From: Actinomadura spongiicola
Lineage (GTDB): Bacteria > Actinomycetota > Actinomycetes > Streptosporangiales > Streptosporangiaceae
Direction: 5' to 3'
NCBI RefSeq assembly: GCF_003432485.1
Contig: NZ_QVNQ01000001.1
Location: 806,001 to 870,000, forward strand
Length of the DNA stretch: 64,000 nt
The notes beneath the pieces were generated by a model. The model had not been told where the DNA came from. It saw only the letters and a list, made by a program, of their open reading frames with translations, and made no database searches. The position numbers and the translations under genes were made by a program. Of the stretch, positions 40,511 through 49,508 are shown piece by piece (position 1 is the stretch's first letter; the number at the start of each line of letters is the position of its first letter).

Positions 40511-41542
40511 ATGTCGAGTTCAGTTCCGTATGCCTCCCGGGCGAAGTTTCCGCTGGTCTGCGCCGTCCTCGCCCTGCTGGTGAGCCTGACCGCCGCCTGC
40601 GGCGGGTCGGCCACGGCCGGGGGCGGCGGCTCCGGGTCCGGCACGGTGATCAAGCTGAGCGATCCGGGCAACGCCGGGGTGCTCGCCTACGCCAAGCGCG
40701 AGAAGATCCTGGAGGAGCGGCTCAAGACCGTCGGCGCGCGGGTGCAGTGGGGCGGCTCGTACGCCTCGTTCACGGCGACGATCGACGCGGTGCGGTCCAG
40801 GTCGGTGAACGTCCTGGAGGGCGCGATCTCCCCGGCCGTGGGTTACCTGGCCAACGGTCGCGACCTGCGCATCTTCGCCGTCGCCGAGCGGGTCACCGAC
40901 AAGGCCGCGCCGTACGAGGACGGCCTGGTCGTCAAGCCCGACAGCCCCATCAGGTCGGTGCGCGACCTGGTCGGCAAGCGCGTCGCGGTCAACAAGGCCG
41001 GACGCGGCGAGTACCTGCTGCTGCTCGCGCTCAAGCAGGCCGGAATCCCGGCGTCGCAGGTTCAGCGCGTCCATCTGAACCCCGCACAGGGCGCGTCGGC
41101 GTTCGCGACCGGCAAGGTCGACGCCTGGTGGGCGATCGTCAACGCCTATCCCGAGGTCGTCGCCAAGGGAGCGCGGGTCCTCGTGCACGGTCGCGACCTG
41201 CCCGAACAGGACCTCACCATCTTCGCCGCACGCACCGAGGTGCTGGAGGCGAACCCGCGGGCCGCACAGGTCTTCCTGGACGTGGTCCGCGAGCTGACCG
41301 AGCAGGAGAAGCGCGACCCGCGCAAGTTCCAGAACGTGTTCCTCGACAAGGGCCCGACCGCCCTGTCCGGTGCGCGGCTGGACGTCGAGCTCGCCAAGGC
41401 CCGCTACCAGAACGTGCCGCGTCCCGTCACCGACGCCGATGGTCGGCACGTCACCGCGGTCGCCGGGCTGTTCCAGGCGGAGGGCGTGCTGCCGAACGCG
41501 ATCAAGCCCGAGGACGTCCTGTTCAAGCTGGGGTCCCAATGA
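40511..41542 (+). CDS. Sulfonate/nitrate-type ABC transporter substrate-binding lipoprotein (set 1)
   Basis: A protein of 343 residues. A lipoprotein signal (VCAVLALLVSLTAACGG) has Cys at about residue 30. The mature part follows the SsuA/TauA pattern: IKLSDPGNAGVLAYAKREKIL, FTATIDAVRSRSVNVLEGAISP, IRSVRDLVGKRVAVNKAGRGEYLL and GKVDAWWAIVNAYPEVV. It should deliver an organosulfur compound to the permease encoded next. It is the first structural gene after the Cys leader. The permease start overlaps its stop. Confidence 0.9.
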   Translation: MSSSVPYASRAKFPLVCAVLALLVSLTAACGGSATAGGGGSGSGTVIKLSDPGNAGVLAYAKREKILEERLKTVGARVQWGGSYASFTATIDAVRSRSVNVLEGAISPAVGYLANGRDLRIFAVAERVTDKAAPYEDGLVVKPDSPIRSVRDLVGKRVAVNKAGRGEYLLLLALKQAGIPASQVQRVHLNPAQGASAFATGKVDAWWAIVNAYPEVVAKGARVLVHGRDLPEQDLTIFAARTEVLEANPRAAQVFLDVVRELTEQEKRDPRKFQNVFLDKGPTALSGARLDVELAKARYQNVPRPVTDADGRHVTAVAGLFQAEGVLPNAIKPEDVLFKLGSQ

Positions 41543-42411
41543 CCGCCGAGATCACGTCCGATGCCGCGGTCGTTGGGCGACGGCCGGCGGAGGAAACACC
41601 TGCCGGCGAGCTGCGCACGCCGCCGTGGCTGGGGCGGCGGCGACGGCGCCCGGCGGTCTCGCTGGCCCTCCGGCTGTCGGTGCCGGTGGCGCTGCTGCTC
41701 GCCTGGTGGTGGGGCGGGAGCAGCGGCCGTATCCCGCCGGACGTCCTGACCGGGCCGGGCGCGGTGCTGTCGGCGCTGAGCGAGCTGGCCTCCACCGGAC
41801 AGCTCACCGACTATGTGCTCGCCTCGGCGCAGCGCGCGGCCCTGGGCGTCCTGGTCGGCTGCGGTGCGGGGCTGGTGCTCGGCGCGGCCGCCGGGCTGTC
41901 CACGCTCGGCGAGGAACTGATCGACCTGACCCTCCAGATGAAGCGGGCGGTGCCGTTCCTGGCACTGGTGCCGCTGTTCATCTCCTGGTTCGGCGTCGGC
42001 GAGACGTTCAAGGTCGCGCTCATCGCGGTCGCCGCGTCCGCGCCCATGTACGCCTACGTCTACCTGGGCGTGCGCAGCGTCGACCGCAAGGTGGTGGAGG
42101 CCGCACGCGGGTTCGGGCTGCGCGGCCCGCGGCTGGCGGTGGCGGTGGTGCTCCCCTCCGCGCTGCCCAGCGTGCTGATGGCGCTGCGGATCAGCCTGTC
42201 GGTGTCGCTGACCGGCCTGATCGCCGCCGAGCAGCTCGGCGCGACCGAGGGCATCGGCTACCTGGTGACGCTCGCGCAGCAGTACTACCGCAACGACTAC
42301 ATGGTGCTGTGCATCCTGATCTACGCGCTGCTCGGACTGCTCATCGACCTCGCGATCAGGGGCCTGGAACGGCTCGCGACGCCGTGGCGGGGGCAGGTGA
42401 CGGTCCGATGA
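41539..42411 (+). CDS. SsuC-type ABC transporter permease (set 1)
   Basis: A protein of 290 residues with six membrane helices. The permease-ATPase contact loop EAARGFGLRGPRLAVAVVLPSALPSVLMALRISL matches the binding-protein-dependent transport signature. ATGA overlaps occur at both ends, with the binding protein before and the ATPase after. Confidence 0.93.
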   Translation: MTAEITSDAAVVGRRPAEETPAGELRTPPWLGRRRRRPAVSLALRLSVPVALLLAWWWGGSSGRIPPDVLTGPGAVLSALSELASTGQLTDYVLASAQRAALGVLVGCGAGLVLGAAAGLSTLGEELIDLTLQMKRAVPFLALVPLFISWFGVGETFKVALIAVAASAPMYAYVYLGVRSVDRKVVEAARGFGLRGPRLAVAVVLPSALPSVLMALRISLSVSLTGLIAAEQLGATEGIGYLVTLAQQYYRNDYMVLCILIYALLGLLIDLAIRGLERLATPWRGQVTVR

Positions 42412-43193
42412 CCCGCGACAGGGACGAGGTCGCGGTGCGGGTGCGGGGGCTGCACAAGGCGTTCGGCGGCAAGAGGGTCCTGGACGGGATCGACCTGGAG
42501 GTCAGGCGCGGCGAGTTCTTCGCGCTGCTCGGCCCGAGCGGCACCGGCAAGACCACGCTGCTGCGCCTGCTGGCCGGCCTGGAACGGCCCGACGCGGGGA
42601 CGGTGCTGACCGCGCCGCGCGTCACCACGGTCTACCAGGAGCCCCGGCTGGTCGTCGCCCGGCGCGTGCTGGCCAACGTCACGCTTGGACTGCCGCGTTC
42701 GGCCCGGGAGAAGGGCGGCCGCGCGCTCGCCGAGGTCGGTCTCGGCGGGCGTGAGCGAGCCTGGCCCGCCACCTTGTCGGGTGGGGAGGCGCAGCGGGTG
42801 GCGCTGGCCCGCGCGCTGGTCCGTGATCCGCAGGTGCTGCTGCTGGACGAGCCGTTCGCCGCCCTCGACGCCCTGACCCGGTTGCAGGCCCAGGACTTGG
42901 TCGCCGAGCTGTGCGCCCGGCACCGTCCCGCGGTCGTGCTCGTCACCCACGACGTGGACGAGGCGGTGCGCCTGGCCGATCGCGTCGCCGTTCTCGACGA
43001 CGGAGTCTTCGCGGTGGATCGTGCCATCGATCTTCCTCGTCCCCGGGACGCGACATCGGCCGTGACCGATCCGGCGGTGCTGGAACACCGCCGTGAGCTG
43101 CTGACCCGTCTGGGCGTCTCCACGCCTTCCGACAGAACGACCCCGCCGCCCGAAAAAGCCGACCTGGCGTCCGACCGAGGAGTGATCGCATGA
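42408..43193 (+). CDS. SsuB-type ABC transporter ATPase (set 1)
   Basis: A protein of 261 residues: Walker A LLGPSGTGKTTLLRLLAG, Q-loop VYQEPRLV, signature LSGGEAQRVALARALV, Walker B QVLLLDEPFAALDALTR and switch His in VLVTHDVDEAVRLAD. It drives uptake through the permease upstream. ATG 42408 overlaps the permease stop, and the 3' end overlaps the desulfinase-like gene by four bases. Confidence 0.94.
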   Translation: MTRDRDEVAVRVRGLHKAFGGKRVLDGIDLEVRRGEFFALLGPSGTGKTTLLRLLAGLERPDAGTVLTAPRVTTVYQEPRLVVARRVLANVTLGLPRSAREKGGRALAEVGLGGRERAWPATLSGGEAQRVALARALVRDPQVLLLDEPFAALDALTRLQAQDLVAELCARHRPAVVLVTHDVDEAVRLADRVAVLDDGVFAVDRAIDLPRPRDATSAVTDPAVLEHRRELLTRLGVSTPSDRTTPPPEKADLASDRGVIA

Positions 43194-44212
43194 GCAGCTC
43201 GCAGCACGTCGACAAGATCTGGTTCACCCGCTGCCCGGTGCCGACCGCCAGCGGGCTCGCCCACCGGCGTGGCGGGCTGGCCGAGGCGTTCGCGCCCTTC
43301 GGGCTGGAGGTGGGCGTTCTCCAGGACGCCGAGCCCGAGCTGGCCCGCCACCATTTCGACCACGACCTGCCGGGCCTGTTCCGTGAGGGCGGCAACGTTC
43401 CCGCGCTGGCCGCCCGCAGCGAGGGCGCGCCGACCCGGCTGATCGGGTTGACGTGGATCGAGGAGTGGCAGTCGGTCCTCGTCCGTCCCGACTCGGGCAT
43501 CGAAGGACCGCAGGACCTGCGCGGCGCCCGTGTCGCGCTGCCCCGCTGGGCGCGGACCAAGGCGCAGAGCTTCCCGCGGGCGATGGCGCTGCACGGCATC
43601 AAGGGCGCCCTCACCCAGGGTGGTCTCAGCCTGGACGACGTCACGTTCGTCGAGGTCGACGCAGACCTGTCGCCCTCGGTGGGACGTGACACGCGCGGCG
43701 GAAGCATCAACTGGCCCGGCCTCGACGAACTCGCCAACGGGCAGGTGGACGCCGTCTACGTCAAGGGCGCACGCGCCGCCGAGCAGGCCGCCGCACTCGG
43801 GCTCGTCGTCGGCGTCGACCTGGACGCCCATCCCGACCCGTCCACCCGCGTCAACAACGGCACGCCACGGCCGATCACCGTGCACGAGCGGCTGCTGGAG
43901 GAGCGACCCGAGCTGGTGACGGCGTTCCTCACCGCCACGTTGCGCGCGGCCGACTGGGCAGCCGCCGACCTGGAGGGCGTGCGGAAGATCCTCGCCGGGG
44001 AGACCCGGTCGGGCGCGTCCGGTGTGCGTACCGCCTACCGCGACGGTTTCCACCGCACGCTGCGTCCCGACCTTTCACAGGAACGCCTCGACCTGCTCGC
44101 GCGGCAGAAGAACTTCCTGCTGCTCCACGGCTTCCTGGCCGCCGACGTGGACATCGAGTCGTGGGCGGCGCCCGAGCCGCTGCGCGAGGTCACCGAGAGG
44201 AAGGCAGCATGA
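43190..44212 (+). CDS. DszB-like sulfinate desulfinase
   Basis: A protein of 340 residues with no signal peptide, so cytoplasmic. It has the binding-protein-like fold of DszB (2'-hydroxybiphenyl-2-sulfinate desulfinase). TRCPVPTAS places Cys15 where DszB has its nucleophile in NCPVPNA. His55 and Arg65 (HHFDHDLPGLFREGGNVPAL) keep the ten-residue spacing of DszB His60 and Arg70. C-terminal FLLLHGFLAADVDIESWAAP also matches DszB. It should remove sulfite from an aromatic or other sulfinate. It sits among luciferase-type monooxygenases and FMN reductase genes, and DszC-like enzymes are on the facing operon. The exact substrate is unknown. Confidence 0.85.
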   Translation: MSSSQHVDKIWFTRCPVPTASGLAHRRGGLAEAFAPFGLEVGVLQDAEPELARHHFDHDLPGLFREGGNVPALAARSEGAPTRLIGLTWIEEWQSVLVRPDSGIEGPQDLRGARVALPRWARTKAQSFPRAMALHGIKGALTQGGLSLDDVTFVEVDADLSPSVGRDTRGGSINWPGLDELANGQVDAVYVKGARAAEQAAALGLVVGVDLDAHPDPSTRVNNGTPRPITVHERLLEERPELVTAFLTATLRAADWAAADLEGVRKILAGETRSGASGVRTAYRDGFHRTLRPDLSQERLDLLARQKNFLLLHGFLAADVDIESWAAPEPLREVTERKAA

Positions 44213-45174
44213 CATCCCCGGTCCGTTCTGAGGGCTCGTCCCTCCCCACGAAACCGCCCAGGTTCCTGCTCACGCTGCCGACGATCGGCCCGGACCTGTC
44301 CCCGGCGCCGCTGCCGGACTTCGTCACCGACACCCGCGAGGGCCGGTACGGGGCGTTCGACGCGATCGCCGAGGTGGGACGCGCCGCCGAGGTCACCGGA
44401 TTCGACGGGATCGTCGCCCCCTTCACGTCCGACGCGGAGGAGTCGCTAGTTGTGGTCGCGGGGCTGCTGCGCGACAGCCGCTGGATCCACGGCGTGGCCG
44501 GGTTCCACCCCGCCCTCGGCACCCCGGTGTACGCGGCCAAGCTGTCGGCGTCGCTGCAACGGTTCACCGGCGACCGCTTCGGCTGGTGGCCGGTCGTCGA
44601 CCTTCCGCCGGAGGTGGCGCGGGCGTACGGCGACTTCCTGGAGGGCCCGGACCGCTACGCCCGCGCCGACGAGTTCCTCACCATCGCCAAGGGCGTGTGG
44701 GACCACGAGGACTACACCTACGAGGGCAGGTTCTTCCAGGTTCTCGCGGGCGGCTTCCAAGGACCGCTGGCCGAACGGCGGTTCCCGACCGTCCACCTGT
44801 CCGGGATTTCGGCCGACGCGCTGGACCTGTCCGCGAAGCACGCCGACGTGCACGTCTTCGACGTGACCGACGACCTCGACGCGCTCACCGCCGACCTGGC
44901 CGAACGCGCCGCCGAGCGCGGCCGGACCGTCGCCTCCGGGCTGCGGCTGACCGTGGTGGCGCGCGAGGACGAAGACGAGGCGCGCGGCGTCCGTGACGTC
45001 CCCGACCATGCCCTCGTCGGGTCGTTCGAACAGGTCGCGGCGGAGTTGCAGGGCTATGCCGACCGGGGCGTGAACACGTTCGTCCTGGAGCCCGCGCCGC
45101 ACATCGAGGAGATCTACCGACTGGGGGAGCTGCTGCTGCCCCTCTTCCTTCGGGAGCACGCCCATGTCGATTGA
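44209..45174 (+). CDS. LLM-class flavin-dependent oxidoreductase (SsuD-like, divergent)
   Basis: A protein of 321 residues of the bacterial luciferase superfamily. The TIM-barrel blocks are present: GAFDAIAEVGRAAEVTGFDGIVAPFTSD, WIHGVAGFHPALGTPVYAAKLSASLQRFTGDRFGWWPVV, DRYARADEFLTIAKGVW and a NTFVLEPAPHIEEIYRLGE end. It is shorter than SsuD. It probably cleaves a carbon-sulfur bond using FMNH2 from a reductase in the operon. An ATGA overlap couples it to the desulfinase gene. Confidence 0.88.
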   Translation: MTSPVRSEGSSLPTKPPRFLLTLPTIGPDLSPAPLPDFVTDTREGRYGAFDAIAEVGRAAEVTGFDGIVAPFTSDAEESLVVVAGLLRDSRWIHGVAGFHPALGTPVYAAKLSASLQRFTGDRFGWWPVVDLPPEVARAYGDFLEGPDRYARADEFLTIAKGVWDHEDYTYEGRFFQVLAGGFQGPLAERRFPTVHLSGISADALDLSAKHADVHVFDVTDDLDALTADLAERAAERGRTVASGLRLTVVAREDEDEARGVRDVPDHALVGSFEQVAAELQGYADRGVNTFVLEPAPHIEEIYRLGELLLPLFLREHAHVD

Positions 45175-46348
45175 CATCTACTGGCGCATCGGGACGCACG
45201 GCGACCAGTCGTCCCTGCGTCGCCGCCTGGTGAGCCGCGGCGACTGGTCGCCGGTCGAGCCGGGCAGCATCACCCCGGGGCTGCGCGGCGGCCGTCCGGA
45301 CGGGTACACGCACCTGGACCACATGGCCGACGTCGCGCGCTCCACCGAGCTGTCGGGGTTCGTCGGCGGGCTGCTGCCCTCGTTCCCCTTCACCGACGAC
45401 CCCTGGGCGGCGGCGGCGAGCCTGGCGCGCGAGACCACCACCTACCGGTTCATGATCGCGTTCCAGCCGGGTTTCCTGCACCCGGTGCAGGCGGCGCGGA
45501 TGTCGGCGAGCCTGCAACGCGCCACCGGCGGACGCGTCGTCTACAACATCATCTCCGGTGGCGGCGGTCCCGCCCAGTTGTGGTGGGGCGACAAGGTCGG
45601 CCATGACGACCGGTACGCCCGGACGTCGGAGTTCCTCGACGTCCTCAAGGCCGTCTGGTACGGCGGCCCGGTCACCCACAAGGGGCGCTTCTACCAGGTC
45701 GAGGGCGCCGGGCTCCCCGAACGCCTCGCCGGGCAGCCGTTCCCCGAGGTCTTCTTCTCGGGTTCGTCCCAGGCCGCGATCCAGGCCGCCGGACGGCACG
45801 CCGACTACTACCTGTCGTGGCTGGAGCCGTTCCCCGCGCTGGCCGCGAAGTTCGACCAGGTCCGCGAGCACAGCGCCGCCATCGGCCGGTCGCCCAGGTT
45901 CGCGGTGCGCATCGACGTGCTGGCCCGCGAGACCGAGGACGAGGCGTGGGCGGAGATCCGCCGCGGTTGGCGGCATGTCGACCCCGAGCAGCTCCGGGGG
46001 CCCGAGTCCACCGGCGACTCGGTCGGCTGGCTGCGCAGCTCGCAGTTCATCGACTGGCCGGTGCGCACGCCCCGGGAGCTGGAGGCGAGCCCCAACGTGT
46101 GGGGCGGATTCCACCTGCTGCGCGGCGGTCCCGCGTTCGGGCTGGTCGGCAGCTACTCGCAGGTCGCCGCCCGGCTCGACGAACTGATCGCGCTCGGCGT
46201 GGACGCGTTCATCCTCGCCGGGGTGCCCCACCTGGAGGAGGCGCGCCGCGTCGGCGAGCACGTCCTTCCCCTCCTGCGCGGCCGCTGGCCGGACACCGCG
46301 CCCGACACGTCCCTCCCCACTCTTGAAGCGAAAGGACTCACTCGATGA
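45164..46348 (+). CDS. LLM-class flavin-dependent monooxygenase (SsuD relative)
   Basis: A protein of 394 residues: IDIYWRIGTHGDQSSLRRRL at the start, RFMIAFQPGFLHPVQAARMSASLQRATGGRVVYNIISGGG, GHDDRYARTSEFLDVLKAVWYGGPVTHKGRFYQVEG, and PNVWGGFHLLRGGPAFGLVGS. These parallel SsuD, but the SsuD CEDAWL stretch is replaced by TDDPWAA. A related C-S bond monooxygenase with a different substrate is likely. It overlaps the preceding gene by 11 bases and the next by four. Confidence 0.9.
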   Translation: MSIDIYWRIGTHGDQSSLRRRLVSRGDWSPVEPGSITPGLRGGRPDGYTHLDHMADVARSTELSGFVGGLLPSFPFTDDPWAAAASLARETTTYRFMIAFQPGFLHPVQAARMSASLQRATGGRVVYNIISGGGGPAQLWWGDKVGHDDRYARTSEFLDVLKAVWYGGPVTHKGRFYQVEGAGLPERLAGQPFPEVFFSGSSQAAIQAAGRHADYYLSWLEPFPALAAKFDQVREHSAAIGRSPRFAVRIDVLARETEDEAWAEIRRGWRHVDPEQLRGPESTGDSVGWLRSSQFIDWPVRTPRELEASPNVWGGFHLLRGGPAFGLVGSYSQVAARLDELIALGVDAFILAGVPHLEEARRVGEHVLPLLRGRWPDTAPDTSLPTLEAKGLTR

Positions 46349-47250
46349 CCCGCGTCGGCTACTTCCCCCACAACAACTCGCTCTGGGTGCTGCGGCACCA
46401 GGGCATCCTGGAGCGCTCGCTGCCGGACGTGGAGTGGGTCGACCTGCGCTCGCTCCCGGCGGGCGACCGTCCCGAGCCCACGGAGGGGCTGCCGTCCCTG
46501 CACGGCGACCACCTGTTCGACGGCGGCTACGACTTCATCGGCACCGGCTCCACGCCGCCGATCACCGCGCAGGGCCGCGGGCACGACATCGTCTACGTGG
46601 CGATCTCCGGGCCGCGCGTGGAGAACGGGCGGCTGGTCGCCCTGCCCGACTCCGGCGTCACCTCCCCGGCCGACCTGGCCGGGAAGCGCGTCGCCCTCGG
46701 CCACGGCTCCTGGCAGACCACCCTTCTGCTGCTGGCGCTCGACCGGGCGGGCCTGACCTGGAGCGACATCGAACCGGTCGACGCCGGGAACGAGGGCGCG
46801 CAGCTGCTCCTGGACGGCAAGGTCGACGCCTGGACGGGCAGCTACCCGGCGCTCACCGCGGTGGAGAACGTGACGGAACCGGTGACGCTGATCGAGACCG
46901 ACGGGCTGTTCAGCCACCGCTCGCTGTGGTTCACGCGGCGCGACTTCGCCGTCGAGCACCGTGACGTCCTGGCGTCCATCGTCGGCGCGCTCCAGGAGTC
47001 GGACGCGTGGATCCGCGCCAACCCGCGCGAGGCGGCCGCCCTGTTCGCCGCCGACGACGGCGGCGACCTCGACGCGTGGGAGCACGCGCTGCGCGGCCGC
47101 CCGTTCGGGCTGCTGCCGGTCAGCGAGGAGTTCGTCGCCGAGCAGCAGCGGGCCGCCGACCTGCTGCACGCCAACGGCCTGCTCGACCGGAAGATCACCG
47201 TCGCGGACGCCGTCCTGCCGGACCTGGCCGACCTGGTCACCCGCGCGTAG
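46345..47250 (+). CDS. SsuA/DszB-fold protein lacking a signal peptide
   Basis: A protein of 301 residues with the sulfonate-binding-protein fold: MTRVGYFPHNNSLWVLRHQGIL, YDFIGTGSTPPITAQGRGHDIVYVAISG, VTSPADLAGKRVALGHGSWQTTLLLLALDRAGL and GKVDAWTGSYPALTAVE. It has no Sec or lipoprotein signal and no cysteine at all. It is therefore neither an obvious exported binding protein nor a Cys-dependent desulfinase. It may be a cytoplasmic enzyme or sensor derived from this fold. An ATGA overlap joins it to the monooxygenase gene. Confidence 0.82.
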   Translation: MTRVGYFPHNNSLWVLRHQGILERSLPDVEWVDLRSLPAGDRPEPTEGLPSLHGDHLFDGGYDFIGTGSTPPITAQGRGHDIVYVAISGPRVENGRLVALPDSGVTSPADLAGKRVALGHGSWQTTLLLLALDRAGLTWSDIEPVDAGNEGAQLLLDGKVDAWTGSYPALTAVENVTEPVTLIETDGLFSHRSLWFTRRDFAVEHRDVLASIVGALQESDAWIRANPREAAALFAADDGGDLDAWEHALRGRPFGLLPVSEEFVAEQQRAADLLHANGLLDRKITVADAVLPDLADLVTRA

Positions 47251-47288
47251 ATGTCGCCCTACTCCGCCTGACCGAAAGGGACTGCCCG

Positions 47289-47816
47289 ATGTCCACGCGA
47301 ATCGTCACGTTGGTCGGCAATCCCCGGCCGAACTCGCGCACCCGCGCCGTCGCGATCCAGGCCGCCGACACGGTCGGCAGGCGCCTCGGCGCCGTCGACC
47401 ACGAGACCCTCGACCTGTCGGCGCTGGCCGTGGAGTTGGGCTCGCCGTCGCCCTCCGCCGTGGTGGAGGTGGCGGTGGAGACGGTCCGTGGCGCCGATGT
47501 GCTCGTGGTCGCGACCCCGACCTACAAGGGCACCTACACCGGGCTGCTGAAGCTCTTCCTGGACCGTCTCCCCGGCGGGGCGCTGGCCGCGACCGTGGCC
47601 CTGCCGCTGATGGTGATGGGGGACGCCCGGCACGCGCTCGCCGTGGAGGTGCATCTGCGTCCGTTGCTGGTCGAGCTGGGCGCGTTCGTCCCCACGCCGG
47701 GGGTGGTGCTGCTGGACGACCGGATCGAGCAGGCGGGTGAGGTTCTCCGCGGCTGGGTCGATCGGATCGCCCCCCAGTTCGTGCCGCTGCTCACCGGCCG
47801 GACCGTCGTGGCCTGA
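47289..47816 (+). CDS. NAD(P)H-dependent FMN reductase (SsuE/MsuE type)
   Basis: A protein of 175 residues of the flavodoxin-like FMN-reductase family: RIVTLVGNPRPNSRTRAVAIQAADTVG (FMN phosphate loop), VLVVATPTYKGTYTGLLKLFLDRLPGGAL and VALPLMVMGDARHALAVEVHLRPLLVELGA. It supplies FMNH2 to the two-component monooxygenases in this operon. AAAGGGA lies eight bases before the ATG. Confidence 0.93.
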   Translation: MSTRIVTLVGNPRPNSRTRAVAIQAADTVGRRLGAVDHETLDLSALAVELGSPSPSAVVEVAVETVRGADVLVVATPTYKGTYTGLLKLFLDRLPGGALAATVALPLMVMGDARHALAVEVHLRPLLVELGAFVPTPGVVLLDDRIEQAGEVLRGWVDRIAPQFVPLLTGRTVVA

Positions 47817-47837
47817 AAGGCGTCCGGGCGGGGGCGC

Positions 47838-47872
47838 CCCCCTTGACCGGTGCCCGGCATCGGTCAAGGGGG
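47838..47872 (+). terminator. Intra-operon hairpin before transporter set 2
   Basis: CCCCCTTGACCG pairs with CGGTCAAGGGGG: a 12-bp stem with an 11-base loop, between the FMN reductase and the second permease. It could be a partial terminator or an mRNA processing/stability element separating two sub-operons. Confidence 0.6.
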
Positions 47873-47919
47873 ACCCCCGGCCCGGGCACCCCACATTTCT
47901 CTGAAGGGACTTCTCGTCC

Positions 47920-48756
47920 ATGTCCGCATCGCCCATCGATCTCGCGCGCCCGGCCGCCCGGGCGCGCCCCGGACTACCGAGGCTCTCCGCGCTGCCACGG
48001 CCGCGCCTCTCGCTGCGTTTAATCAGCCCGCTGGTGCTGCTGGCGCTGTGGCAGATCACGAGCAGCACGGGCGTGCTGCCCGAGCGGCTGCTGCCCTCTC
48101 CCGCGACGGTCGCCGGCACCGCGGTGACGTTGACCGCCGACGGGACGCTCATCGACGCCGTCACGGTCTCCCTGCAACGGGCGGTGATCGGCTTCCTGGC
48201 CGGGGCCGTCGCCGGGCTGGCGCTGGCGCTGGTCGCCGGCCTCAGCCGGACGGGTGAGGGCATCGTCGACCCGCCCATGCAGATGTTGCGGGCACTGCCC
48301 CTGTTCGGCCTGATCCCGCTGTTCATCCTCTGGTTCGGCATCGGGGAGATCCCCAAGGTCATCCTGGTCGCCTTCGGCGTGCTCTTCCCCATCTACCTCA
48401 ACACCTACTCCGGCATCCGCGGTGTGGACGCCAGGCTGGCTGAGGTCGGGCAGGTCCTGCGACTCGGCCGGGCCGCGCTGATCCGGCACATCGTGCTGCC
48501 CGGCGCCCTGCCGCAGACGCTGGTCGGGTTGCGGCAGAGCCTCGGCGTCGCCTGGCTGGCCCTGATCGTGGCCGAGCAGGTCAACGCGAGCAAGGGCCTC
48601 GGCTTCATGATCAACGACGCTCGCGAGTTCCTGCGCATCGACATCGTCGTCCTGGGCCTGCTCGTCTACGCGATCCTCGGGCTCACCACCGACGCGCTGG
48701 TGCGGCTGCTCGAAAGGAGGGCGCTGTCATGGCGACGCGGACTGGTGGCGACGTGA
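47920..48756 (+). CDS. SsuC-type ABC transporter permease (set 2)
   Basis: A protein of 278 residues with six helices. The contact loop LAEVGQVLRLGRAALIRHIVLPGALPQTLVGLRQSLG carries the EAA-like signature. FGLIPLFILWFGIGEIPKVILVAFGVLFPIYLNTYSGIRG is typical of SsuC. GAAGGGACTTC lies upstream of the ATG. It overlaps the ATPase gene by 28 bases. Confidence 0.93.
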   Translation: MSASPIDLARPAARARPGLPRLSALPRPRLSLRLISPLVLLALWQITSSTGVLPERLLPSPATVAGTAVTLTADGTLIDAVTVSLQRAVIGFLAGAVAGLALALVAGLSRTGEGIVDPPMQMLRALPLFGLIPLFILWFGIGEIPKVILVAFGVLFPIYLNTYSGIRGVDARLAEVGQVLRLGRAALIRHIVLPGALPQTLVGLRQSLGVAWLALIVAEQVNASKGLGFMINDAREFLRIDIVVLGLLVYAILGLTTDALVRLLERRALSWRRGLVAT

Positions 48757-49508
48757 CCGGCACCGTCGCGGAGGCGACCGGGGCCGCCGGTTCCGAGGAC
48801 GCCGCCTCGGTCGTCCGGACACGGGGCCTGACCAAGAAGTTCGGGGCTCGTACCGTCCTCGACGGCGTCGACCTGGACATCGAGCGCGGTGAGTTCGTCG
48901 CGCTGCTCGGCCGCAGCGGCTCGGGCAAGTCGACGCTGCTGCGCCTGCTCGCCGGGCTGGATCGCGACAGCACCGGTGACCTGCACGTCGACGGCACGGT
49001 GTCGGTGGCCTTCCAGGAACCGCGCCTCGTGCCGTGGAAACGGGTGCTGGACAACGTGACGCTCGGCCTGCGGGGCTCTGATCCGGTCGCCGCCGCCGAA
49101 CGGGCGCTGGCGGAGGTCGAGTTGACCGAGCGCCGCGACCGGTGGCCGCTCACCCTCTCCGGCGGGGAGGCCCAGCGTGTCTCCCTCGCCCGCGCTCTCG
49201 TCCGCAACCCCGACCTGTTGCTGCTCGACGAACCGTTCAGCGCTCTCGACGCGTTGACCCGCATCAACGTGCACCGGCTCGTGCTCGATCTGTGGGCCCG
49301 GCACCGTCCCGGGGTGCTGCTGGTCACGCACGACGTGGACGAGGCGCTGCTGCTCGCCGACCGCGTCCTGGTCTTGGACGGCGGCCGGATCGCGCACCAG
49401 TCCACGGTCGGGCTGCCGCGACCCCGCGCCCGTGAGGACCGGGAACTCATCGAACTCCGCTCCGTCCTGCTCGCCCGGCTGGGCGTGACCCTCGAAGGAA
49501 CGACATGA
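48729..49508 (+). CDS. SsuB-type ABC transporter ATPase (set 2)
   Basis: A protein of 259 residues: LLGRSGSGKSTLLRLLAG, VAFQEPRLVPWKRVLDNVTLGL, LSGGEAQRVSLARALVRNPDLLLLDEPFSALDALTR and LLVTHDVDEALLLADR. The VPWKRVLDNV segment after the Q-loop is characteristic of nitrate/sulfonate/taurine ATPases. AAAGGAGG sits nine bases before the ATG, inside the permease gene. Confidence 0.94.
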   Translation: MATRTGGDVTGTVAEATGAAGSEDAASVVRTRGLTKKFGARTVLDGVDLDIERGEFVALLGRSGSGKSTLLRLLAGLDRDSTGDLHVDGTVSVAFQEPRLVPWKRVLDNVTLGLRGSDPVAAAERALAEVELTERRDRWPLTLSGGEAQRVSLARALVRNPDLLLLDEPFSALDALTRINVHRLVLDLWARHRPGVLLVTHDVDEALLLADRVLVLDGGRIAHQSTVGLPRPRAREDRELIELRSVLLARLGVTLEGTT

